Position numbers and translations under genes: made by a program. A stretch of DNA of 64,000 nt from Vigna angularis (lineage: Eukaryota; Streptophyta; Magnoliopsida; Fabales; Fabaceae), in contig NC_068971.1 of NCBI RefSeq assembly GCF_016808095.1, forward strand, positions 12,660,501 through 12,724,500, read 5' to 3'. Numbering within the stretch: the stretch's first letter is position 1; each line of letters opens with the position of its first letter. Below the pieces are notes generated by a model. It was not told where the DNA came from. It worked only from the letters and a program-made list of their open reading frames with translations, and searched no databases. Of this stretch, positions 22,750-33,417 are shown piece after piece.

Positions 22750-25085
22750 CAGCAGCTTCCTGTTCACCTTCTTGACTCTTCTTGAAATTGAAGATTCAAT
22801 CTCTATCATTCCATCAGTTCTGAGTTCTTTTACAACCCATAATTTGTTGTTGAATCTCACTGGTATGCTTGGTCTACGTTCATCATATTTTTCCAGTGAG
22901 TCTTGATGAACACTTCTTCCTTTGTTGTCTTTTTCTACTTCCTTCACTTGTGACATAAAAACATTTTTATCTTTCTTGCTTGGCTTAGCAGCTTTTGTAC
23001 TAGTCCCTGGTGCATCTTCATATGCAGCTTTGAGACTAGTCTTCTTCACTTGGATCTACTGCTTAGCATTGAAGACGTTGAATATCAGCTCCTATTCTTG
23101 GTCTTTGAGTGCTATAGTTCCATCATCAACATTGATGATAACCTTGGCCGTTTTCATGAATGGCCTTCCAAGAAAAATAGGGATCTCCAAATCTTCCCTC
23201 ATCTTCATCACCACAAAATCCACCAGGAATCTAAGGTTGTTTGTTCGAACCACTACATCTTCCACCACACCATAAGGCTTCTTAATGGATCCATCCACCA
23301 TTTGCAAAGTCACCTTTGTAGGCTTGACTTTAAGACCACCAATGTTCTCAAGTACCGATAAGGGCATCAAATTGATAATGGACCCTAAATCAATTAGGGC
23401 TTTCCCTATTTCATAACTCCCAATAATGTAGGGAATAGTGAAACTTCCTGGATCTTTAACTTTTGGAGGGAGTGTCTTCTGCAAGATCACACTGCAATCG
23501 CCTTGTACCTCAATTGTTTCCTCCTCTAGATATTTTTTTTTTCTTTTGAGGAGTTTCTTCAAAAAATTAGCATATTCAGGAATATGTTGCAATGCTTCAG
23601 TCACAAGAATTTTAATCTCCAATTTCTTGAAGATTTCTTCAAAACACCCTAATTTCCTCTCTTTTTCTTCTCTTGAACACTCCTTAGGGTAAGGAAGAAT
23701 TTTCTCAATTTTTTTCTTTTCTCTCTTCTTCCACATCCTTCTCCTTTTCTTTTCTCTCAACTTCACTTTTTTTTTCTTCTTTTTCTTCTCTCTCTTTTAA
23801 TTCAACTTTTTCTTTTCTCTCTACTTCTCTCTCTTTTTCCCTCTCATCAGTCACGCTCACAATAGCCTTGCACTCTTCCTTAGGGTTAACTTCAGTATTA
23901 GCCCCAAAACCTTTGTTAGGCATCTCCTCCAACTTGGCCAGTTGACCAACCTACATATCCAGATTCCTTATAGCAGCTTCAGTGCTTTTCTGGTTGGAGA
24001 TAGTTACCTGCATGAACTGTTGAAGGGTTTCTTCAAGTTTTGTAGTTCTGTCAGCTAGAGAGGGTTGTTGTTGCCACTGTTGTTGTTGCTGTTTATTGAA
24101 TTGTCCAGTAGCTTGCCCAAATTGACCTTGTCCCATGCTTGGATGAGGTTTCCATCCGTGATTATAATTGTTGGGACGAAACTGGTTACTCATGTAGTTA
24201 ACTTCTTCATTGATATTCTCGAGCATTGCACATTGACAATTAATATGATCACCACCACATAATTCACAAAGTTGTTGCTGAACCTGTGAAACATTATGGA
24301 ACTCCTTTGGAAACTGAGAAAGTTTCTTTGTCAAAGCCTTAAATTGTTGAGTAATAATGTTGTTCTGTGCAAGCAAAACATCATGAGATTGTAACTGTAG
24401 AACTCCCTTCTATTGACGTGGAGCTCCTCTTTCACTATGCATCTCATTGTCACTGGTAGCCATGTTGTCAATTAATTCATAGGCTTCCTCTGGAGTCTTG
24501 CACTTGATATTGCCTCTAGCTGAGGCATCTAGCATCAATTTTGTTTGTGAGCCAAGACCTTCAAGAAAAAGAATGACTACCATCGCTTCATCAAAACCAT
24601 GAGTAGGCGTCTTTCTCAGCAAGCTCTTGTATCTGTCCCATGCTTGTCCTAATGTCTCCTCCATGTCTTGCCTGAAAGAAGAAATTTCCTATTTACCTTT
24701 GTTGATCTTTGATTGTAGGAAGTATTTATTCAAGAACTTTGCAACCACATCTTCCCACTCAATAAAGCTATTTTCAGGAAAAGAGTTCAACCACAATTTA
24801 GCATTCCCTCCTAATGAGAAGAGAAACAAGCTCAACTTTATAGCATCATCTGACACTCCATTTAGCTTTCACTGTATTGCAGATCTCATTGAAAGTGGTC
24901 AGATGCTCATATGGACTTTCATGTGACAGTCCATTGAATTGGTTGCTTTTCACCAGATGAATCAACGCAGGCTTCATCTCCATACTTGCGACATTGATCC
25001 TCGACCTTGCAATGTTGTTAAAATGATGAGGGCCAACAACTGTTGCATAATCTGCCAAAGTATGTTTACCACCATTGTTGTCCAT
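22750..25085 (-). pseudogene. Athila-like gag-protease, broken
   Basis: Open segments in order on the minus strand: 25085-24846 (gag N-terminus), 24664-24410 (core gag, with WDRYKSLLRKTPTHGF and FLEGLG words), 24376-23951 (Gln-rich gag with a CELCGGDHINCQC knuckle-like motif), 23932-23705 (Lys/Glu-rich low-complexity linker), 23766-23092 (aspartic protease) and 23049-22750. The protease shows ALIDLGSIINLMPLSV and a later FLGRPFM flap/dimer region. It has Asp-Leu-Gly where most retroviral-type proteases have Asp-Ser/Thr-Gly; Athila/Tat proteases often carry Asp-Leu-Gly. Stops and frame changes separate the segments, so no complete product is expected. The young Copia element interrupts the frame at 22749. 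Confidence 0.85.
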
Positions 25086-25390
25086 ACTTTCCTGATTAGA
25101 TTGTGAAGTCTGTGAAAGTGTTTCCGGAGAAGGTTCTTTAGATATCCTATTTCTTCTTGTCCTTCTGCTGTTCTTCAGTCCTCCAAGAAGAGGTTAACAA
25201 GTTTTTCTACTTCTAGTCCTAATAGTATACTGCATACACTAGACACAAAACCCTAGAAAGCACTGTTAGCACAAAAGATAAAAACAAAACAAAAAGCGAC
25301 TAAAATAAAAAAATAAAGATAAAAAAATAAAAAAATAAAGTCAAAGTTAATCAAGAATCACACAAATAGAATAGTTTAAACCCTGAGTCT

Positions 25391-25405
25391 CCGGCAATGG
25401 CGCCA
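25391..25405 (-). other. Primer-binding site of the Athila-like element
   Basis: The minus strand reads TGGCGCCATTGCCGG six bases inside the 5' LTR, close to the complement of the tRNA-Asp 3' end used by Athila-like elements, with one apparent mismatch. Confidence 0.8.
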
Positions 25406-25411
25406 AAAACT

Positions 25412-26731
25412 TGTTGAGTCACCGGCAAGTGTACCAGATCATACAAGTAATATAAAAATGGTAAGACCAGGTATCGTGTCCCAAGAGACTCTCGGCACTA
25501 GACAGTCGTGTGATAACTCGATTAATTAAGACTTAAAAGAAACGAAATCATTAGTTTAGAATGCAAATACATAAAATTAAATATGACTGCAATTTTGATC
25601 AATTGAAGAGTAGCAGAGCGATGAACAGATCATGTTTATGTTATGAGATGAATATGTTGTTGGGGTTAGATTTCACCAAGTTTACTCTCATGCATATAAG
25701 AATTCTTCTTCTTTTGTTAAAGTCAATGCCACTCACTAAATTACTTAAAACCTGATCCCTTGGTGAAGAAAGCCTATCCTTAATTACTAGTTCATACGAT
25801 TCCTAGCATCCATAATAATTAATTCTTAAGAGCAGGAGCTTAAGACGACCAAGACTCACACCCCCATCCCTGAGAAATAGTGCTCTTGGGAATAATTCTA
25901 CAAGAACCTGAATTGTAAGGAACCTCCCGGCACTCATGCAATTCATACATCACACTATGAATGAGTTAAACAAAACAAGCATTGATAACAGAAGAATTAC
26001 CCTAACGGTTAATGAAAGAAGCATATATTATTAAGAATCAATTCAAATACATGAGAGTTCACAAGGTTACATCATCCCCCATAACAAATAGAAGTTAGTT
26101 CACCATTGTCATGGTGAAACTAGAAAAAACCCTAAAAGTTGAAGATGGAGGCTCCCGCATCCAAATCTGCCTTCAGAGAGTGGAAGAGTGTGTTGCTGCG
26201 CTTCCTCTGCCAAAGATACAAAACCTAGGGCGTCTAGGCCCTTTAAATAGAGCGGAATCAAAACAGAAACAAAGCCCAGGCCCATCTCGCTGGCGCTCAA
26301 CGCCCCACTTAGGGCGCTCGGGTGTGCTGCGATACTAAAACTGGCGCTCAACTTCACTCGGACGGCAAGCAGGCGTGGTTCTTCAGGAAAAGTGGCGCTC
26401 AGCTCCCTAAAAAGGGCGCCCAGGGGGTGTGCGGTAGGCTTTGGCGCTGAGGGCTCTAAAAAGGGCGCTCAGGCTTTGGGTGTTCCTACTTTCTGGTGCT
26501 TTTTCAAGTCTTTTTGAGCTCCATCTCCTTGGCACTTCAGCTTTGCTTCCATATTATCTCATTTCTTGCCAAAACAAGGGAATTTAGTCATAAAATCATC
26601 AAGTTCAACCTTAACTCTCTTATTCACAGAACTTAACAGAAAAACATGATTTCAAACAAGTTTCTAAGTAGAAAAGGGTGCATTTAGTATCAAAATCACA
26701 TCATAGATAACGGTATTTTGAACCGTTATCA
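25412..26731 (-). repeat. 5' LTR of the Athila-like element
   Basis: TG..CA-bounded, 1320 bp, followed by TSD GAGCT. A TATA-like CTATTTAAAG (minus) sits at 26241-26250. The GGCGCT-type palindrome cluster (26285-26480) lies just upstream of it. It differs from the 3' LTR at scattered positions, so this insertion is clearly older than the young Copia element. Confidence 0.92.
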
Positions 26732-26736
26732 GAGCT

Positions 26737-27739
26737 ACCTATAGTAAACTTAGAAAGAGTTTTCATCAAATACTAGATAAAGTTTTATGAACTTTTTCTA
26801 TAGCTTCTAAGCTAGTTTTAATATTTTCATTTTTATCCTCTAGCTGTTTTAATATATTCTCCAACCCCTTTTTTCTCCCTTTATACCTATTATTTGAATA
26901 TTGCAATTTTCTAGCTTCCTCATGTAATTCATTGAATGCATGAAGCAATTGATAATATTTATTTTCATCATTAATTTCAAAACTACTTATGTTGCAATGA
27001 AAATATAATGATTCTGCATAAGCCATTACAAAAACATTTGTCTTTTCTTCAAGGTTTTCATTTGACTCATTAGAGGTGCTTGAGGCATTGTCCTCTCATG
27101 CTATGTAAGTCTTATTTTTCTTCTTGAGCTTGATGACTTCATTCTTTTCCTCTAGTTTCTATTCTAGCTTGAAGATAAGACACTCAAGCTTCATGTGGCC
27201 AATTTTACCCATTCAAAATTTGTTGGATAACATGTTGTTCTTGCTTCTTGAAATGTCTCCTATTTCCTGTAGATTTGTTTTTATATTTATTTTTGTATTT
27301 CAAAAAATTTAAGAACCCTTTTACCATTAGATTTAATGCTATTTGTTAGAATTCTCATGATCTTCATCATTCATATATTCAACTTTGGTCGTGTTTGTCT
27401 TCACATTGTACTTCTTCAAATTTATCAAAAGACTCATCATATACTTTCCTTGTAGGTTAGAGTTAGAAGTATTTATCTTGTTTTCTTGAGACTTAATATC
27501 AACCATGAAACATATGTTGATATATTTACTCTTGTTGCTACTTTCTAATTTGTTATGATCATATTCTTCAATGTTTTCATTAGTTTTCTTTATGTTTTTT
27601 CACATTTCTTTTGCATTAGAAACTTTGTAAATTCTTCCAGGGTGAGTGCTGATGAGATCATATATCTAGCTTTAACATTATATAAGGATGGTCTGTTTAT
27701 GGATGACCCTTCAACAAATGTTTGAGAGATATCAGTCAT
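26737..27739 (-). pseudogene. Old Copia gag, 5' fragment
   Basis: Starts at an ATG at 27739 with words matching the N-terminus of the young gag (SQTFVEGSSINRP). It continues through disrupted frames to a coiled-coil rich segment at 27026-26766 (ENILKQLEDKNENIKTSLE). Several stops and frame changes are present. It ends at the GAGCT insertion site; the rest is at 12850-13062. Confidence 0.75.
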
Positions 27740-28250
27740 AATATGATCTTTTAATCAATTAATTTTCAAATAACCAACTCTGGTGCCCATTGTTAACACT
27801 AGCGCAAAATTGGACTTCCATGTCATATAACAACTAAAAAGGTAATGTCATCAAATGAAATGCCATGACACTTTTGTAATTTAAGCAAACTTTTCAACAA
27901 CAGTTCCTCAACAACCATCGTTAAAAGTGGTGGAGTGGAGAGACAATGATGGTTATTTTATAAACTCGTCGTTAAAAGTGATTCATACGAAAAATGAGAC
28001 AAATCCCTGTTGCGGCCATCGTTAAAAAGATGGCGCATATGTTCATATTTCCATTTTCGTTTCTTGCACCCACACACATGCGAATTGTTTCTCTCATTTT
28101 CACTCTCCTTAGCAAATTGGGCCATTGTCCACCCTACTCAATACCCATATTGTTGCCTCCGCTAAGTGTAGTGTTGTTGCTTGTGTTGCCACCGTGGTCG
28201 CTGCTCATGTTGTCGTTTACTAATGCCATCATGTTACGCAATCTACTCGT

Positions 28251-28971
28251 TGATGGAAGCTTATCCATGCTTGAATGACCTGGCCTTGCAGATGCAGCGG
28301 ATGAAAAATAGTATTGGTGCAGTGGATGAAATACATCAGAGTGGATGCAGTAGCAATTGGGTGAGATTTTGGTGTATTTGAGTGGAATAAGTATGTGTGG
28401 GAACCTCACAGCTCAGAAGGCCTTCCTACAATGGAAGGAAGCTAGAGGAAAGGGAAGAGAAAGTAGAGAGAATTAAATGACTCAAGAGCAATAGGCTGGC
28501 AGTGAATTTCAGCAGCAATTTACTAAGCTCAAAAGTAACCCAATACAAAGAAAAGGCCCTCTTATTTATAGGTGAAGAGGAGCCTAAATTCTGTTTGTAA
28601 TTCCCTCCTAAAATTCAAATTATTCAGATTTTGATCAAGCAAAATCCATGCCTCATTCCAGCTCATCCAGCAAGGTGTGTGCTTCCTTCCAAATCAGCCA
28701 ACATTCATGTGGAAAATGCTGGTGCATGCCGTAAGCACCTCCTTTGCTTTTTGGCTCCTTTGCTTGGTTCTTTCTTGGATGGCTCAATCATATTCTCCAA
28801 GATTTATTAATTCCTACAAAACAAAATATAAGTGCTTTAGTTAAGAGAAGAAGGATTTTTATAAGTAACCTTCCATAGAAGTAAAAGTTAGATGATCCTT
28901 CTTCTTCTTGAATCTTCCTAGCCATTGCTCTAGTAAGAGGTCCAATGTGATTTCTTGATGGTTTTCCATCA
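28251..28971 (-). repeat. 3' LTR of the CRM-like element
   Basis: Begins TGATGGAAGC and ends TTTTCCATCA in plus orientation. The TSD CTCGT precedes it. It contains the last part of the pol reading frame. The matching 5' LTR is at 35923-36644. Confidence 0.93.
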
Positions 28972-31900
28972 GACCCTCCCTCTTGAAAAAGATCTGTCCT
29001 CAGATCTGCTTCATCCTGTTGATCATCTCCTATGAAAGGAATTAAATCGCAGATGTTAAAAGTAGGACTGACACCATAACTTTCAGGAAGGTCTAATATG
29101 TATGCATTATCATTTATCTTTTTGAGCACCTTGAATGGACCATCTCCTCTTGGACTAAGTTTGGATTTCCTTTGAGAGGGAAATCTTTCCTTTCTCAAAT
29201 GAAGCCAAACTAGGTCTCCTTTTTCAAAAACTATTTTCTTTCTCCCTTTGTTGTTGTATTCTGCATATTTTTGAGTTTGTTTTTCAATTTGGATTTTAAC
29301 TTTCTCATGTAACTTCTTGATAAACTCCGCTTTAGAAGCACCTTCTTTATGAAGAAAAGAAGATGATTCTGGAAGAGGTAGTAAATCAAGAGGTGTGATA
29401 GGGTTAAAACCATAAACAACCTCAAAAGGAGAAAGATTTGTAGTCTTGTGGACTACTCTATTATAAGCAAATTCAATATGAGGTAGATGTTCATCCCAAG
29501 ATTTGTTATTTCCTCTTAATATTACCCTTAATAATGTAGATAAAGATCTATTTACTACTTCAGTTTGCCCATCAGTTTATGGGTGACATGTAGTAGAAAA
29601 TAGAGGTTTAGTTCCAAGCTTTTCCCATAAAGTTTTCCAAAAATGGCTTAGAAACTTCACATCTCTATCAGACACTATAGTTTTGGGTAAGCCATGCAAT
29701 CTCACTATTTCTTTAAAGAAGAGTCTAGAGATATAGCTAGCATCATCTATTTTGTGGCAGGGTATAAAATGAGCCATTTTACTAAAACGATCTACTACCA
29801 CAAATATAGAATCATACCCCCTTTGAGTTCTTGGCAATCCTAAGACAAAGTCCATGCTTATGTCCTCCCAAGGGGTATTAGCTATATGAAGAGGTGTATA
29901 GTGTCCATGAGGCATAATTTTGGACTTAGCTTGCAAACAAGCTATACATTTAGAACAATGCCTTTGAACATCTATTCTCATGTGTGGCCAATAAAATTTA
30001 CTTTTCAAAATGTTTAGAGTTTTATCAACTCCATGATGGCCCATGAGTCCTCCTCCATGACTCTCTTTGATAAGAAGTTTTCTAATGGATCCTTGGGGTA
30101 TACAAAGTTTTCCTTTATTAAAAAGATACCCCTCAGAAAGATAGAATCCATCAAAAGGCTTCTTAAGACATGATGAATAAGTGGATGCAAATGTTTCATC
30201 ATTTTCATATAACTCTTTTATGTCATCAAATCCTAATATTTGAGATCCTAGGGTTACTAATAATGCATGTCTTCTAGATAAAGCATCCGCAACAACATTA
30301 GTACTCCCCTTTTTGTGTTTGATGACATAGGGAAATTGCTCAAGATATTCCACCCACTTTGCATGTCTTTTGTTTAGCTTTGCTTGCCCTTTAATGTACT
30401 TGAGAGATTCATGGTCAGTGTGTATGATGAATTCTCTAGTTACCAAGTAATGCTCCCAAGTTTTCAAAGCTCTAATGAGGGCATACAACTCTTTGTCATA
30501 GGTAGGATAGTTTAAGGTAGGCCCCCTAAGTTTTTCACTAAAGTAAGCTACGGGATGTCCTCCTTGTATTAAAACAGCTCCTATTCCTACCCCAGATGCA
30601 TCACATTCTAGTTCAAAGGCTTTGGAAAAATCAGGCAAAACTAGAATAGGTGCATGTGTTAACTTGTGTTTCAAAGTCTCAAAAGACAACTCTTGCTTAT
30701 CACCCCAAATAAAAGGCATATCTTTCTTGATTAGCTCATTTAAAGGAGCAGCTATGGTGGAGAAATATTTCACAAATCTCCTATAAAAACTTGCTGACCC
30801 ATGAAAACTTCTCACCTCTCCTACATTTTTAGGGGTTGGCCATTCTTGTATAGCCTTGATCTTCTCTGGATCAACATGTACACCTTCTTTTCCCACTTTG
30901 AATCCAAGGAAAATCACACTTTCTTGACAAAAAGTACATTTGTCAAAGTTGGCAAAGAGATGATGTTCTCTAAGAAGAAGCAAGACTTTTCTGACATGGT
31001 TAAGATGTTCTTGAAGGCCTTGACTATAGATTAAGATATCATCAAAGTAGACCACTACAAATCTGCCTATGCATTCCCTAAGCACATGATTCATTAATCT
31101 CATGAATGTACTTGGAGCATTGGTCAAGCCAAAGGGCATGACTAACCATTCATACAAACCAAACTTGGTCTTGAAAGCAGTTTTCCATTCATCTCCTTCA
31201 TGAATTCTTATTTGATGGTATCCACTTTTAAGATCAATTTTGGTGAAGAGATTTGCTCCATGTAATTCATCCAACATGTCATCTAGCCTAGGAATGGGAT
31301 GCCTATACTTGACAGTTATGTTGTTGATGGCCCTACAATCTGTACACATTCTCCAAGACCCATCCTTTTTAGGGACCAACAACACAGGCACAACACATGG
31401 ACTTAAACTCTTTTGGATCCACCCTTTGTTCAACAAGTCATTAACTTGTTTCTCTATTTCTTTTGTTTCCATAGGGTTGGTTCTATAGGCTGGCCTATTG
31501 GGTAGGCTTGCCCCAGGCACCAAATCTATTTGATGTTCTATTCCCCTCAAAGGTGGTAATCCACTTGGTACCTCTTTGGGAAATATATCATCAAATTCCT
31601 TTAAAAGTTTTTGCAACCCCTTTGGTAGAGAACCAAGTTCATGAGTGATTGAAACAAATGCCTCTTTGCAATAAAGAAGGAAATGAGGTTGTCCAAGAAA
31701 AAGATTTTTGGAAATATTCAAGGTTTGAGGTTGGACAACTTCATGGGCTGAGGCATGGGTTACCAAATTCTTTCTTTCTTTCTTATTTTCTTTTTTCTTT
31801 TCTCCATCCAACTTCTTCTTAAGAATTATTTGGTCCTCTCTTACTTGTGAAGGTGTAAGAGGACACAAAATAATTTTCTTTCCCTTGTGTTGAATGGTGA

Positions 31901-32522
31901 TTTTGTTGGTGACTCCATCATGTAAAGCTTGTTTATCATATTGCCAAGGTCTTCCTAGTAATATGTGCCCAGCTTCCATTGGTACTATATCACAAACAAT
32001 TTGATCTTCATATTTGCCAATGGAAATAGGTACACTTACTTTTTCTTTAACTACTATTCCATCATCCTCTTTGATCCATTGAAGTTTGTAAGGTTTAGGA
32101 TGAGGAGTAGTTGTTAAGCCAAGCTTCTCTATCATTCTAGAACTACAACAGTTGCAACAAGAGCCACTATCCACTATCATTGAACATGTCTTTTCTAAAA
32201 CTTTGCATCTTGTGTGGAATAGGTTCTCTCTTTGTGACTGTTCTAATTCTACATGTTTACTTTCCAGGAGTCTCCTTACCATAAGTAAGTCACCATCACA
32301 AGGTAAAGCTTCTTCTTCTTCAGAAGTGGATGTCTCAAACTCACTATATGAAGAACCCTTACTTTCACTCTCATGCTCAAGGATGTAAGTTGACTTTCTA
32401 TTGCGGCACTCAGATGCATAGTGCCCTTTTTCCCCACATCTAAAGCACTTAGTCTCCTTACTCTTATGATCTCTTGAAGGTTCTTTGACTTTTTCTTTTC
32501 CTCTCTCTCTCTCTGTCTTCAT
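28788..32522 (-). pseudogene. CRM-like pol, one in-frame stop in integrase
   Basis: Protease, reverse transcriptase, RNase H and integrase of a Ty3/gypsy element. Residues from 32522: zinc knuckle C26-x2-C29-x4-H34-x4-C39; protease Asp-Ser-Gly at 118-120; reverse transcriptase about 365-510 with YFDD at 492-495; RNase H with D641, E678 and D703; integrase HHCC zinc domain about 822-862 and core Asp at 891 and 952. A TAA at 29577-29579 stops the frame at residue 981, just before the third catalytic residue (Glu). The same frame then stays open to 28788, so the break looks like a single nonsense change. The tail overlaps the 3' LTR by 184 bp. Integration by its own enzyme is not expected while the stop stands. 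Confidence 0.9.
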
Positions 32523-33417
32523 ATCTTGGCTTGGTTTGACTACCCTCCCTCTTATACTCTTTCTTATGGTAAGAACTATGAGGGTAATCTTTCTTGGTAG
32601 AGCTTTTCCTCTTTAGTTGTTGCTCAACCCTCACACAAAGTTGGACTAACTCATTGAGATCATTGTAGGGTATAAGTTCAACCCTATCTCTTATGTCATA
32701 GTTAAGTCCACTTTGAAACCTAGCTATTGTTATCCTAGGTTCTTCTCTTATCCCAGCTCTCAACATGAGTAACTCCATTTTTTGTCTATATTCCTCAACA
32801 CTCATGTTCCTTTGTTGGAGTTTATGGAGTTTATCCATTATCTCCCTATCATAGTAGGCTGGTACATGCCTCTTCCTCAAGGCAGCTCTCATTTCATTCC
32901 AATACCTAATGGGAGGTAAGTGTCTTAGCCGATGGTCCTTGACTAAGGCTGTCCACCAAACTAAGGCATAACCTTGAAAGCTTAGAGAAGCCATGGTGAC
33001 TCTCCTTTCATCATCTATTTGGTGGCACTCAAACAATTGCTCAACTTTCATTTCCCACTCTAGGTATTCTTCTACATCATCTTTTCCATGGAAGGAAGGA
33101 AGATCAATCTTAGGCTCTCTTGGGTAATGCTCTCTAACTCTATGTTGTCTTCTAGGAGGCATTTGGTAGTGGTCATCATTGTGATGACTACTATTTTGCT
33201 CAATTTCACTTGGAGAAGATGATGATTCTTCTCTTCTCCTATGGGAAGACCTCTCTTTCTTTTTATCTTGATTAATCAAAAGTTGACTAATCATATCTTT
33301 GAGCTCACTAATCTCTTTATCCCTTTGTTCAAATCTTTGCTCAAATTCTTCCCTTAAAGACATTTCACTATTGGGTTTCAAACTTCCTTGCACACTTGAT
33401 TGACTCATTCTTGTCAA
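32464..33417 (-). CDS. CRM-like gag (frame-separated from pol)
   Basis: 317 residues. The N-terminus holds a Glu/Arg-rich coiled-coil stretch (about 20-48, [20 protein letters not shown]). A retrotransposon gag core follows (about 110-260, with [15 protein letters not shown] and YALVWWTAL). The C-terminus is basic. Its own frame ends at 32464, but the CCHC zinc knuckle that normally ends gag lies in the overlapping pol frame. The switch occurs at a GA dinucleotide run (minus strand, about 32500-32516). This suggests a length change in the microsatellite, or a frameshift-expressed arrangement. Start chosen as the first ATG of the frame. Confidence 0.85.
   Translation of the reverse strand: MTRMSQSSVQGSLKPNSEMSLREEFEQRFEQRDKEISELKDMISQLLINQDKKKERSSHRRREESSSSPSEIEQNSSHHNDDHYQMPPRRQHRVREHYPREPKIDLPSFHGKDDVEEYLEWEMKVEQLFECHQIDDERRVTMASLSFQGYALVWWTALVKDHRLRHLPPIRYWNEMRAALRKRHVPAYYDREIMDKLHKLQQRNMSVEEYRQKMELLMLRAGIREEPRITIARFQSGLNYDIRDRVELIPYNDLNELVQLCVRVEQQLKRKSSTKKDYPHSSYHKKEYKREGSQTKPRYEDRERERKRKSQRTFKRS

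Larger units (their letters stand above)
13063..26736 (-). mobile_element. Athila/Tat-like Ty3/gypsy element, gag-protease only
   Basis: LTRs lie at 13068-16723 (1343 bp without its own insertion) and 25412-26731 (1320 bp). The 5 bp TSD is GAGCT (13063-13067, 26732-26736). The primer-binding site next to the 5' LTR reads TGGCGCCATTGCCGG on the minus strand, as expected for tRNA-Asp priming in Athila-like elements. The polypurine tract region (AAGTTTGGGGT) borders the 3' LTR at about 16724-16735. Without nested insertions the internal region is only about 4.1 kb. It encodes decayed gag and an aspartic protease but no reverse transcriptase, RNase H or integrase, so the element is non-autonomous. 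Confidence 0.88.
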
